Source: Hondaea fermentalgiana
Taxonomy: Eukaryota; Sar; Bigyra; Thraustochytrida; Thraustochytriidae
NCBI GenBank assembly: GCA_014084085.1
Contig: NPFB01000019.1
Coordinates: forward strand, 833,832 to 897,831
Reading direction: 5' to 3'
DNA: 64,000 nt
This document shows positions 19,559 through 29,369 of the stretch, in pieces. A program made the translations under genes and the position numbers. The notes under the pieces are model-generated. The model worked only from the letters and a program-made list of their open reading frames with translations. It ran no database searches and was not told the origin of the DNA. Within the stretch, counting starts at the first letter, position 1, and every line of letters starts with the position of its first letter.

Positions 19559-22500
19559 TTATTTCTCCGTCATCGTCGTTGTCGTCGTCGTCGTCGTTAT
19601 TGTCGCTTGAGCTGGCTTTCGAGGCGGTCTTGTGGCCCGCAGATCCGATCTCCGACCTGGTTGTCGAAATCTGCTTGCGCTTGGCACGGCCTCGGACAGC
19701 AAGCTTGTCAAATTGACCCCGAAGTCATTATCTTGCTCGCGATGTTCAGGCGGACGAGGAACCCGCGATTTCCGCGGACTTTTTCCGCGAGGACTTGGCT
19801 CGCCCGGCACTTTACGTTGTAATCGACCATCAAGCGCCGAATAGGTCACACCGAGGTCCAACTGCGTCCCAAATGGATTTTTAACGTGATTTGTGAGATC
19901 GTTTCGCAGAACCTCCTCATCTAGAACCTCCCGCGTGAGCGGCTCTTCCTTTTCAAGGCCAGGCGCCACTGTAATTTGCCGAGCGACTTCGGGGCCAAAA
20001 GCAAGCGAGAGACTAAGACTATCGAGCACAGCCCGCGCCATCTCCCGTACTGTAGGCTGCGCTGCCAATTGCGATCCTGACGTAGCTCCTTTGCGGCTGG
20101 CGAGTCGGCGCAATGTGGCTTCAATCCCCTTTTCCAACAACCTGCCTTGGTGGGTTCCCAGCATAAACGCAACGAGCGCGTGAATGATACGAAGTGCCTG
20201 AGAAAGCATCATGTCCGCTTCTGCATCACCACGATTCTCAAGAAGTTCAACGAGGCTACACATTCGCGAGAGCGCTCCAGCGCGAACCAGCCTAGGGACC
20301 GCAAACAGCTCGTCTTGTGCAAGCTGAGCTAGGGCCAACAAAGCCAAAAATCGTACTCGATTTGGCATGCTCTTGTCGCTCGCAAGCTTGAGAAGCGGAG
20401 CTGCGCAATTGTATCGCCCTCGAAGCACCATCTCATTGCAGGACCCATGCACCGGGTCATGCACATTTGCGACGCGTGCCACCAAAAGTGCAGCTTCTCC
20501 GTGAAGTCGCGGATCTTGTCGTGGACTCAGCAGACACAAGACGTCCACTGCGTGGCGGAGAACATCATCAGATATCATCGCGAGCTTACCCGTCCACGCT
20601 CGTGCCAAAGCTGCACACAGCGTAAAGTACGAGGGAGGTAGCATGGCCAGACGTTGAGCATGCGCTGCGTTTGGAAGACCATTTTCAACCTCACTTCGTC
20701 CTGGAAGCATTGCGACAATGGGCTTCAGGCATCCAATCGAAAGGAGACCACGTGCACCTTGATGCGTCCCTGCAAGCCGGCTGAGCGCATAGCAAATGCT
20801 GGCTTGGATGTCAACATCGCATGCCAATGTCAGCGCTCGAATGAGTTCTTTGCCGCAGGCTTCAAACACGGACGTGGCCAGCTTTCGCAGCTCCGCAGAA
20901 GGCAGCGTTGAACGCACATCGCCCCATCCTAGACCGAAGACACCTTGCGTAGCGGCCTTTTTGGCGTTTTGCCGCGCTCGTGAAATCAGCGCCCTTTGTT
21001 GCTGTGCATCATCCGTCACGTCAAGGCCCTCATCTTCATCCTTTTCGGCCTCGGTAGTTGTAGTCGACAAAAGGTCCGCGCTTGCCTCCTTTTCAAGACC
21101 TTGATATGGGAGCAGCGAGCCTAGCAGCTCCGCAGATTTACAACAAACCTCCTTATGAAGTGGTGCGGCATCTTCAGCAAATTGGCTCACCATAGTGCCC
21201 AAAGCTCGCACGGCGCCATCGCGAAGCAATGCTTCCACCAAATCCTTTCGTGCAGGCGTGCGTGCGACAGTACAGAGCGCCTGACACGCAGACGAGGCAC
21301 TAACGACCACAAGGCCTTGAGCATGCGCAGGGAATCTGTCCGTATCGCTCTCACTCTTTACAATAGTATGAACAGGCTCCGCAAGACGCCGAAATTGGTG
21401 ATCAAGTCGAATTTGACTCAGAATCTCCGAACCACATACGGAGCCCGCACGCCCCAAGATTATCGCAGCCACAGCACTGAGCTCTATGCGGTCGAGAAGC
21501 ACGTCCGATTTGGGCGTAAAGAGAAAGTCGAAAAGCGAACCCATAGCATTAAACTTGTGCGCCAACCTTTGATACGCGGCGCGCGCAGCATTATCTGGCT
21601 TGAGCGAGGCGAATGCAACAAGAGTGGATTCCAAACATCGGCGAAAGTCCATCTCAGACGCGAAGATGTCAAGCTCGACGATTCCCAGAGCAGGTCGTTG
21701 CAGGACGTCGACCTTTTCAAAGTCCAAGGATGAAGCACCAACTTCTTCTGGACGATGGCTTCCATCCAAATTTCTCTCGTCTTGTAGCTGTATGGGCCTC
21801 GAGCTCTGCGAACAGAGCAGCACAAGCGCGAAAAGACCGATGGATCCTCTTACGTTAGACCGTATGCGCGAAGCAAGGCCTGCTTCCATGAGAGAATCTC
21901 GTGTGGGTTTGAATCCGCTTAGCTGTGCAATCAGTTGAAGCGTGGCGATTTGCAGGCCTGCAGTGTCTGTATCGCAGAGATTGCTCACGAGGGCCTGAAC
22001 AAACTGAGCCCTCCGTAAACCGAGCTTTTCTAGATATCCAGAGTGGCGCTCATGCAAGGTCTTTGGCTCCGCGACGCTTGCAACTTGGGGATTGCAAACG
22101 CCGCTTGCGAGCTTGAACAAAGCAATAGTGGCCCCAAGGCGCACAATGCCATCATTTGCCTGCAGCTGCTCGCGAAGCCATCTCAAGAGGCCTCCATCGC
22201 GTCTTCGGTCGACTAAAAGGGCTGCGGCGTCCACCACACGGAGTTCAGGACGCAAGGCGCGACGGAATGTTGATACGCCTCGAAGATTAATTTCGTGTCG
22301 GCACTCATTTTCATATGTAGTGCCATGTGTTTCATGAGAGAAAGTATTATACAGACGCTTCCAAGCGCCAGCCCATGCAGTGTGAGTCTCGCCGAAGCAA
22401 GTTGCTGATGCAAGCAGGTCTGCAACTTCGAGAGCCATGCAACGATCCTCGACGAGATCCGACCGCAAAAGGACTCCAAGTACGAGGTGCACGCCGCTCT

Positions 22501-23659
22501 GTAAGAGCCCAAGTCGAAGACAGGGCTCTGACGCCAGGCTCGTGAGGATCTGCATGGCCAGAATTCGTGTTTCCTGGGAGCTACTCAACGCGAGCTCTTG
22601 AACCGCGAGAACCCCGCCATTCTCAACAATGAGTCTACGATCTTTGAGGCGGAAGTAGGTATTGGTGTCTGCTGTGAGGCCGCACAGAATTCGAAGTAAA
22701 ACAGTTTTGTCTGACAGCGCCAGGGACGCGGATGGGCTCGAGGAAAAGCGAGTCCACTGCTCCAGGCTGTCCATAAAGGCCACGAGAAGGAATGCGCGGC
22801 GTCGTACACGAAATTCGAGAGGCATGGTGTGTGCTTTATGTTGCTTGAAGATACGCATACGATGCCAAGACTGAATGACGAGAGCTGCGAGCTGAAATTT
22901 TCGCGCGAGGATGCGCGACGCTTTTTCTGCGCAAGCAAAGCGCGACATCTTCTCGGGCAATACAGACACTACATCGGCAATGAGCTGCGAGATTCGAGTG
23001 GTCTCAGAAGTGCGACGAGAAGCCGTCAAGTCCACAAATAATGCCTTTTCTACCAAGGAAGGCATGAGCAGATCGACATGATCGCGAGCCATCTGGTGTC
23101 TGCGAATGAGTTTACGAAGCATCTTTGTGGCAACGAGACGACGTTTTGCGTGTGGGGACCCGCGGATCTCTGCAATGAGTAAGTCTACGGCGCCTTCGAT
23201 TTCCCCCTTGCTCCAGGCATCTGTTTCCCAGTCTTCATCCTCGCTGGAATCTCCATCTTCGATATCTCCGTGGGGATTAGCGTAGTCGGAGGCAATAACA
23301 AGGTTCTTTTCGCCTTGTCGCCTGCCACGGCGACGGCCAGGGCCTTCGCCGCGAAGCTTTAGAGAAACGCGTCCAAGCTGTTGCACAAGTTGGCTGCGCT
23401 CTTCGCGCTCCCTCGCACGTGCCTTTTGCTCATCGTGATGAATATCCTCTGCCGATCGCTTGGCGTCATACGCCCGCCGGACCTCCTTGCGAAGCTTCAA
23501 AAGCTCGTTGGCAAAGTAGCGCTTGAACGCGAGAGCATTTCTGCCCGTTCGCGCGGCGCGCTCTCCGGCGTCGCCGTACCACTCCTCCCAGTCGTACGGC
23601 TCTGTGACCAGGGCTCCTGCAGTGCTCGCGTACTGCACGACGCGCTCCTCGAGCGGCAT
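19559..23659 (-). CDS. Large armadillo/HEAT-repeat protein with IQ motif
   Basis: 1366 aa, start ATG at 23659-23657. The N-terminus (residues 1-150) is charged and partly coiled-coil (WEEWYGDAGERAARTGRNA; later many Arg/Glu). An acidic patch lies near 155-165. An IQ-type calmodulin-binding motif, IQSWHRMRIFK, lies near residues 262-272. From about 290 to 1240 the protein is a series of Leu/Ala-rich helical repeats typical of armadillo folds (for example VLAVQELALSSSQETRILAMQILTSL in pieces, and VRFLALLALAQLAQ). The C-terminal 120 residues are polar, Arg/Pro-rich and end in a Thr run. ARM proteins act as scaffolds; no orthologue is recognised. The frame is open about 40 codons upstream without an ATG, so 23659 is the best start. 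Confidence 0.75.
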   Translation of the reverse strand: MPLEERVVQYASTAGALVTEPYDWEEWYGDAGERAARTGRNALAFKRYFANELLKLRKEVRRAYDAKRSAEDIHHDEQKARAREREERSQLVQQLGRVSLKLRGEGPGRRRGRRQGEKNLVIASDYANPHGDIEDGDSSEDEDWETDAWSKGEIEGAVDLLIAEIRGSPHAKRRLVATKMLRKLIRRHQMARDHVDLLMPSLVEKALFVDLTASRRTSETTRISQLIADVVSVLPEKMSRFACAEKASRILARKFQLAALVIQSWHRMRIFKQHKAHTMPLEFRVRRRAFLLVAFMDSLEQWTRFSSSPSASLALSDKTVLLRILCGLTADTNTYFRLKDRRLIVENGGVLAVQELALSSSQETRILAMQILTSLASEPCLRLGLLQSGVHLVLGVLLRSDLVEDRCMALEVADLLASATCFGETHTAWAGAWKRLYNTFSHETHGTTYENECRHEINLRGVSTFRRALRPELRVVDAAALLVDRRRDGGLLRWLREQLQANDGIVRLGATIALFKLASGVCNPQVASVAEPKTLHERHSGYLEKLGLRRAQFVQALVSNLCDTDTAGLQIATLQLIAQLSGFKPTRDSLMEAGLASRIRSNVRGSIGLFALVLLCSQSSRPIQLQDERNLDGSHRPEEVGASSLDFEKVDVLQRPALGIVELDIFASEMDFRRCLESTLVAFASLKPDNAARAAYQRLAHKFNAMGSLFDFLFTPKSDVLLDRIELSAVAAIILGRAGSVCGSEILSQIRLDHQFRRLAEPVHTIVKSESDTDRFPAHAQGLVVVSASSACQALCTVARTPARKDLVEALLRDGAVRALGTMVSQFAEDAAPLHKEVCCKSAELLGSLLPYQGLEKEASADLLSTTTTEAEKDEDEGLDVTDDAQQQRALISRARQNAKKAATQGVFGLGWGDVRSTLPSAELRKLATSVFEACGKELIRALTLACDVDIQASICYALSRLAGTHQGARGLLSIGCLKPIVAMLPGRSEVENGLPNAAHAQRLAMLPPSYFTLCAALARAWTGKLAMISDDVLRHAVDVLCLLSPRQDPRLHGEAALLVARVANVHDPVHGSCNEMVLRGRYNCAAPLLKLASDKSMPNRVRFLALLALAQLAQDELFAVPRLVRAGALSRMCSLVELLENRGDAEADMMLSQALRIIHALVAFMLGTHQGRLLEKGIEATLRRLASRKGATSGSQLAAQPTVREMARAVLDSLSLSLAFGPEVARQITVAPGLEKEEPLTREVLDEEVLRNDLTNHVKNPFGTQLDLGVTYSALDGRLQRKVPGEPSPRGKSPRKSRVPRPPEHREQDNDFGVNLTSLLSEAVPSASRFRQPGRRSDLRATRPPRKPAQATITTTTTTTTMTEK

Positions 23660-24169
23660 CTCCTCCGCCGTGTCACGGCTATGCTCGCGGCACTCCGCAG
23701 GGCTCTTCCTCCCGCCAGACCGCCGCAGCCAGCCAGCTCGAGCGCGTCCATCGCCCGGCTCTGCGCTTGCTCAGCTGCAGCAGCGCTCTCAACTCGTTCG
23801 TAAAGGTGACAAGGGATGAAAGACACGAGAAAAGAAATGAAAAGAAAAGAAAAGAAAGAAAGAAACCAAGTCCGAAAAAACCGAGCCAGGAGACCGTTTC
23901 AGAACAGGCAGGCAGCCAGCCACAGCACTGCACTGCACTGCCACTCACGAACTCCTCAGAGCTCTCTCCTTCCCTGCTCTACTTTGCGCTGCACAGGAGG
24001 GAATCAGCCTGCGCACACGGGGCAGGGCGAGGGAGCGAGTGAGCGAGCGAGAGAGTGAGCAGTATTGATTGGGACGCGCGCTGCGTCGAGCTCGGAAACA
24101 CGACCGCTCGCGCGCATATGTGTCTCTGGGAGCGAGACTGTACAAGAGAGCAACGCCGGCCCACGAGCG
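23660..24169. promoter_or_regulatory. Divergent promoter region, ARM protein / coiled-coil repeat protein
   Basis: 510 bases between divergent ATGs. It contains an AAAG-rich purine tract on the plus strand (about 23820-23870), CACTG repeats (23920-23940) and a GAGC/GAGT run (24028-24058). No gene is supported. The coding frame of the downstream gene extends to 24065 only through non-ATG codons. Confidence 0.45.
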
Positions 24170-27100
24170 ATGGAACCCTTGCAAAAGGACCAGCTCTTCG
24201 CGCCCAAGGCCCCTAACGCTTCTCTTTGGGCCAAACTCGGCGGCGAAGGTAGCGGCGCACTTGGCGGCGCAGGAGCGTCGGGCGATAGCTCTCGATCTGG
24301 GCTCTCGCGGGAAGAGCGCCTACGCAGACGTGAAGAGGAGCGACGACGCAGAAGGAACTCCAAACCCGCACAACTTGAAGCCCCTTCCCAAGAACTTGCG
24401 GCTTTAGAGAAGCAAAGAAGGCCCGCAGACGAGGGCGCGGGAACAGCTCAACTTTTTGCAACTGGAAATGCAAAGCTTGCAGACCTCTTTCACGACGTCG
24501 AAAATGGAGGCAGCGGGGTACACAAGCCTCCTTCGATGCATAGCGCCGAAGAGGAAAGGGCAGAGGAGCGCCGTCGCCAAGCGTACGAAGCCAAGCGCTT
24601 GCGATTTCAAGAAAAAACTCGAGATTCGATCCGCGCATCAAGTCAGGACGCCCGCAAAAGCTCAAATGGTGACACAATATCCAAATTACAAACCAATCAT
24701 CAATCACGAGCGCAAGAGAAACATTCAGACTCATCCTCCGTGCCAGAAGTATCGAACAACTTGGGTCAAATGAAGGACATGCGTTTCGGAGAGCGAGAAT
24801 TCCATCCAAACTCCCACAATGAATTTGCACCGAACGAAAGCCAGCAAGCTCATCACCATTACATCCAAAATATGATTCAAGAAGACCCTCATGTACAGTC
24901 TGCAAGCAAGTCATCTTCGCAATTTGAGCACTTTTCGAAAAGCTCAAACAGTTCGTCCAATATGTTTGTTGGTAGCGAAGAGCAAAAACGCTTTGCGATC
25001 GATACGTCAGCGCGGCATGCGCATGATACAGTAAACCAACACATACGTAATGGGGAGCGCGTAGAGTACCACAGTCATGATATGCACACACAACCTGAAA
25101 ATAGCAACCTGTCGAGCCTTGAGCAAGAAAAGAAAGAGGCGCTTGACGCGCGCTCTCGGTACGCCCGCGAGCTAGAGAATCAAATGCACGAAAAGAGGCT
25201 ACGCGAGGAGGAAGACCGGGTCTTACGAAATCAGCAAACGCAGTCTACTTCAAGCGATTATGAACGTAATACCCAAGCTGCCTTGGATGCCCGCGCACGG
25301 TACGCGCACGAACTCGAGCAGCAGATCCATGACAAGAAGCGACATGAGGAGCAAGATCGCATTATGCGTTCTCAACCTTCAAATACTGCACCGCTCAGCC
25401 ATGCGGAAGATGCCCAAGCCGCCCTGAATGCACGTGCTCAATATGCTCATGAGCTCGAACAGCAAATTCACGACAAGAAGCGGCGCGAAGAGGAAGAGCG
25501 TCTTCTTCGAGATCAGCCTCGAGGAATTCAAAGCGTAGAGCACGCGCGTGAAAATCAGCGTGCACTCGATGCACGTGTTCAATATGCTCATGAGCTCGAA
25601 CAGCAAATTCACGACAAGAAGCGGCGAGAAGAGGAAGAGCGTCTGCTTCGAGACCAGCCTCGAGGCTTTCAAACGGCAGCGCACGCACAGCAGAATCAGA
25701 GTGCACTCGATGCACGTACCCAATATGCTCACGATCTCGAGCAACAAATTCGAGACAAGAAGCGACGCGAAGAGGAAGATCGCATTCTCCGAAGCCAGCC
25801 TCAGGGCTTGACATCTGATGCCCATGACCAGCATGCCCAAGCTGCTCTCAACGGACGTGCACGATATGCTCATGAGCTAGAGCAGCAGATTCGCGAGAAA
25901 AAGCTCCGTGATGAGCAAGAACGCCTCCTCGCTCGAGGCATAGGACACGACGCGTCGCGAGAGCCGTCTCACCCTCAACATAATGAAGCTGAAAGTGCCA
26001 AGCAGCAATACGCAAGAGATCTAGAAAAGCAAATTCGTGACAAAAAGATCCGAGAGCAACAACAACGTCTTGAAACCCGTGTCGAAGAAGATTATTGCGC
26101 GCCAAGCCCAGTTGCAGCTTCTCATGCTCATCGAGGAATCCACCAAGCGCTGGACTGGGGTCCAGATTCGGAAAGCGCGGCTGCACAGAAAAAGTCAGAG
26201 TATGCGCGGTACCTTGAACAGCAGATGGCGGAAAAAAAGCAGCGAGAAAACGCGGAACGCGTCGCGCGTAGAGGCTTGGACACTTCACGATCCATAGGAT
26301 ATGGAAATGGGGCTCTACCTGCACCTCAAGGATTCCCTCACATTGTTCCGACATTTCCGTCTCCCACGCAACAGCAGGTACCTCCGTATCAGCAAACAGT
26401 CCCTTTTGATCCACGCCATCATCAGCAGCAGCCCTGGACTAACGCACCCTTTTCTGCTGCGTTGCAGCAACCGCAGCCGCCGCTCCAGAATTCGGCTCTG
26501 TCGGGTCCACAACAGTTTTCTGGCGGACCATTGGTTCAACATCAAATGTACCCTGTTCAGTATCCACCAGGAGGAGCGCTACCTGGATCCGGTCAGCTGC
26601 AGGCACCCCATTGTCAGCAGCCGCATCCAGCAGGCGTCCCAGCGCTCCACGAAGGCTCGCAAATGGGTAATTTGGGAGGCGTTTATTATTCTGGCCCCAA
26701 CGGTGCCAATTCTGGCATGCCCGGTATGCATGCGCTCGAGAGCGCAAGAAGTCAAGGGCCAGGATCGCCGTCTCGTGCCAGCGTGCCCCGGTTCACGAAG
26801 CTCATGCTTGATCCGTCTGATCCTGCGGTTCAAGCCGAGCTTGCAGAAAAGCGCATGAAGCAAATGGCGCAGCGAAACGAGTTACTTTCGCAAATGCAAA
26901 TGGATCAGGCTCGCAAGGAGCGCGAAAAGAAGGAGCGCGAGCGGCAAGAACGCGAGGATGAAGAGCGTCTTGCGCGGGAGCAACGCGAAATTCAAGAATC
27001 GTTAGAGCGCGAGAAAGAAGCCCAAAAACGCAAAATCGAGCACCAAGAACAGCTTGAAAAACAAATTGCAGAGAAAAAACGTCAACGAGAAGAAGAGGAA

Positions 27101-28540
27101 GAGCAGAGGAAGCGACAAGAAGAGGAGGAAGAGGAGCGTATTGTTAGGGAAAGGCGTGAACTCGAACTAAAGTTCAAGGATCCACGAAGACCTTCGATTG
27201 GCGCAATCGGCGCTGCGACGCCCGGAGGGCATCTGCAGCAAGGAAGCTCGTCAAGTCCTCGCTCTGCACATGCACCCATGGAGGCAGGCAAGGCAGGCTT
27301 ATTCGACCCTGCCTCACCAGAAATGCCGCCGCAAGGTCTTCCAGGGACCGCGCAGCTCTTCGAGCCCTCCGTCTCGCCGCGTGAAAACTTCATTCCTCCT
27401 GATGAACGACCAATCTCGAAGCGTAGCTCTTCCTTACAAGTGAGGCAATCAACAGGAAGACTGCCAAATTCGGTAGCAGCCGTTGATGCAAACGTTGCTG
27501 GTAGGAACTCTGGCGGAGCCGGAGCCGAACGAGGGACGCTCTCCAACGTCCATGACGACACGCTTGACACACTTCTCAGGGAAACTGCAGCAACACGAAG
27601 CGAGCAAGCGCGGACGCGGGAAGCTCTAGAGTACATGCGCGAACAACTTGAAGACCTTCGACACGAGAGTTCGAGCCAAGAGGATATCTTTCGCCGAAAT
27701 GTTCTGGGCTATGTGCCTGCACCGCAACCCACAGGTACGCGAAGGCGTCGGAGCAACTTGCGTGATGCCGGGAAACGCCAAATGCAGCCTCTGGGAAAAT
27801 TGTCATCGCCAAAAGATAGAGAACCATGGGATGATTTGGGTTCGCCAGCTCTACAACTCGTCAAGTCGCTTTTCCCGAGCGCGAGTAGCAGCAATGACAC
27901 CTTGAGAGGCGCGAGAAGCCCGCTTGGACAGACACTGGAAAGTGAGTCTAAATTTATTTTTCCTGATGGGAAAGCTTTTGGCGTGAGTAGGGATGCGTCC
28001 CGGCGAGCACCCCGGACCTCGCCGCGCAAGCATCGCGTGAGCGCGTGGACAGGAACAGGGACAGGAACAGAGGCACTCGGAACAGTGACTGATGAAAATA
28101 TGGGAATAGCTGTCAATCAAAAGATTGCTTCATCGCCCCCCCCTCCAGCAAGATTGCAACCTTCCGCACCAGCGTCATCGCCACCCCAAAAATGTCAGCT
28201 TGCGCGGGAAGCTACGTTGAGGGTATCTCCGGCTCACGATCACTGCCAAGCGGATGAGCCAGGAACAAAAAGTCACAATGCGCCGCGACAAGAACAGGGG
28301 CCTGCTGATTTCGACATTTATCGTATTCACGAGCAGAATCGCGAGCGCCTTGCTCGCTTGGAGAGCATGGGAGATTGCTCAAAACTTCACGGCGACCAGC
28401 TGGACGCTTTTCTGGAAGACTTTCTTGAAGGCAAACGATCAGGACACTATCACAAACGTCCTCTCGTTCCTGTTCCATCCGAGCGCAGGCTCGACTGTGA
28501 GACTCGCTGGCTGCCGACTTCTCCGCCTTCGGCTCCTTAA
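24170..28540 (+). CDS. Coiled-coil protein with eight tandem 'YAxELExQIxxKK' repeats (CSPP1/CCDC66-like)
   Basis: 1456 aa from ATG 24170 (MEPLQKDQLFAPKAP). Residues about 320-700 hold eight related units of 40-45 aa with core A-L-D-A-R-x-x-Y-A-x-E-L-E-x-Q-I-x-x-K-K-x-x-E-E-x-x-R, nucleotides about 25135-26270. Then comes a Gln/Pro-rich linker, a long charged coiled coil (residues about 880-1010, Lys/Glu/Arg), and a polar tail with a short coiled coil (REALEYMREQLEDLRHE). The YxxxLExQIxEKK motif is typical of cilium/centrosome microtubule proteins such as CSPP1 and CCDC66. That makes a basal-body or microtubule role plausible, but this is inference from motif style. It is intronless and diverges from the ARM protein gene. 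Confidence 0.6.
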   Translation: MEPLQKDQLFAPKAPNASLWAKLGGEGSGALGGAGASGDSSRSGLSREERLRRREEERRRRRNSKPAQLEAPSQELAALEKQRRPADEGAGTAQLFATGNAKLADLFHDVENGGSGVHKPPSMHSAEEERAEERRRQAYEAKRLRFQEKTRDSIRASSQDARKSSNGDTISKLQTNHQSRAQEKHSDSSSVPEVSNNLGQMKDMRFGEREFHPNSHNEFAPNESQQAHHHYIQNMIQEDPHVQSASKSSSQFEHFSKSSNSSSNMFVGSEEQKRFAIDTSARHAHDTVNQHIRNGERVEYHSHDMHTQPENSNLSSLEQEKKEALDARSRYARELENQMHEKRLREEEDRVLRNQQTQSTSSDYERNTQAALDARARYAHELEQQIHDKKRHEEQDRIMRSQPSNTAPLSHAEDAQAALNARAQYAHELEQQIHDKKRREEEERLLRDQPRGIQSVEHARENQRALDARVQYAHELEQQIHDKKRREEEERLLRDQPRGFQTAAHAQQNQSALDARTQYAHDLEQQIRDKKRREEEDRILRSQPQGLTSDAHDQHAQAALNGRARYAHELEQQIREKKLRDEQERLLARGIGHDASREPSHPQHNEAESAKQQYARDLEKQIRDKKIREQQQRLETRVEEDYCAPSPVAASHAHRGIHQALDWGPDSESAAAQKKSEYARYLEQQMAEKKQRENAERVARRGLDTSRSIGYGNGALPAPQGFPHIVPTFPSPTQQQVPPYQQTVPFDPRHHQQQPWTNAPFSAALQQPQPPLQNSALSGPQQFSGGPLVQHQMYPVQYPPGGALPGSGQLQAPHCQQPHPAGVPALHEGSQMGNLGGVYYSGPNGANSGMPGMHALESARSQGPGSPSRASVPRFTKLMLDPSDPAVQAELAEKRMKQMAQRNELLSQMQMDQARKEREKKERERQEREDEERLAREQREIQESLEREKEAQKRKIEHQEQLEKQIAEKKRQREEEEEQRKRQEEEEEERIVRERRELELKFKDPRRPSIGAIGAATPGGHLQQGSSSSPRSAHAPMEAGKAGLFDPASPEMPPQGLPGTAQLFEPSVSPRENFIPPDERPISKRSSSLQVRQSTGRLPNSVAAVDANVAGRNSGGAGAERGTLSNVHDDTLDTLLRETAATRSEQARTREALEYMREQLEDLRHESSSQEDIFRRNVLGYVPAPQPTGTRRRRSNLRDAGKRQMQPLGKLSSPKDREPWDDLGSPALQLVKSLFPSASSSNDTLRGARSPLGQTLESESKFIFPDGKAFGVSRDASRRAPRTSPRKHRVSAWTGTGTGTEALGTVTDENMGIAVNQKIASSPPPPARLQPSAPASSPPQKCQLAREATLRVSPAHDHCQADEPGTKSHNAPRQEQGPADFDIYRIHEQNRERLARLESMGDCSKLHGDQLDAFLEDFLEGKRSGHYHKRPLVPVPSERRLDCETRWLPTSPPSAP

Positions 28541-29369
28541 GCATGCGGGCAAAGAAAGACGAAGGCCTCGCGTAAAGTTCTGAAAAAGGCAAATGGATGT
28601 TTGTTTGAAGGATAGCATAAAAGGATAGCATAAACCTCTAGGCCCGGAAAGGCTAAGAAAGTCTAGCAAAGTTGAACTCAATTGTATGAAAAGGTCTTTT
28701 TTTAACCACAAAAGTAAAGTGCTCAACATGGCGAAAGAACGACCGACCAAGCCGGAGGAAGGGACATCGTGCTCGTCCGCACCTTTTCTCTTTCAAGAAC
28801 AGAGGGCCTCCTACTGAACGCAAGCATATGTGCCTCCCATGACCATACCTTGGCCTAGTTCCACTTGACATCGAACGATGTCCCTCGGCCCCCTCGCTCT
28901 GTCACACCCGGTCCATCTGCCAATAGCGACCTATCGCAGCGGCACATAGGCCGGGGACCGAGAGCGAGTGGCCCTCGGGCCTGGCAGCGCGCGGCGCAAG
29001 TGCACAATGGCTCCGGCGCAAGTGGCCCATCGGCGCGCGGCAAGTGCAGGGCGGCCGCGCGGCAAGTGCAGAATGGCGCAGCCGCTCGAGGCGGGCAGGC
29101 CTCAGAACGAACGCGGCGCCAATCCCGACTCGACTCGACGCGACGCGACGCGACGCGACGCGACGCGACCCGGCTCGACGCGGAGTCGCGCGAGGACGCG
29201 GCGGCGCGGCGTGCGCGCGAGCGGCGCGGAAGGGCCGGCCGGGCTGGCCGGCGCGAGGGTCGTCGCTTGAATCTGGCCATCGGGCTGCGCGAGGGCGCGA
29301 ACGAACGACCGGTTTGCGTGGCTCCAGCAGGCGGCGGCGAGCGAGCGCGCGAGGCGCGGCGGCGGCACG
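28541..29369. repeat. Intergenic region with GCGAC repeat, upstream of DFRP1-like gene
   Basis: 830 bases. The left part is ordinary 3' flank with a duplicated AAGGATAGCATAAA (about 28610-28633). The right part is GC-rich with GCAAGTG-type repeats (28985-29075) and a CGACG tandem run (about 29126-29170). No gene supported on either strand. Confidence 0.55.

Noticed and set aside
24065..24169. N-terminal extension of the coiled-coil protein
   Set aside because: Opens with TTG; the first ATG is 24170.
29126..29170. Possible short satellite array of GCGAC
   Set aside because: Short pentanucleotide run only, in the leader of the DFRP1-like gene; no larger unit seen.
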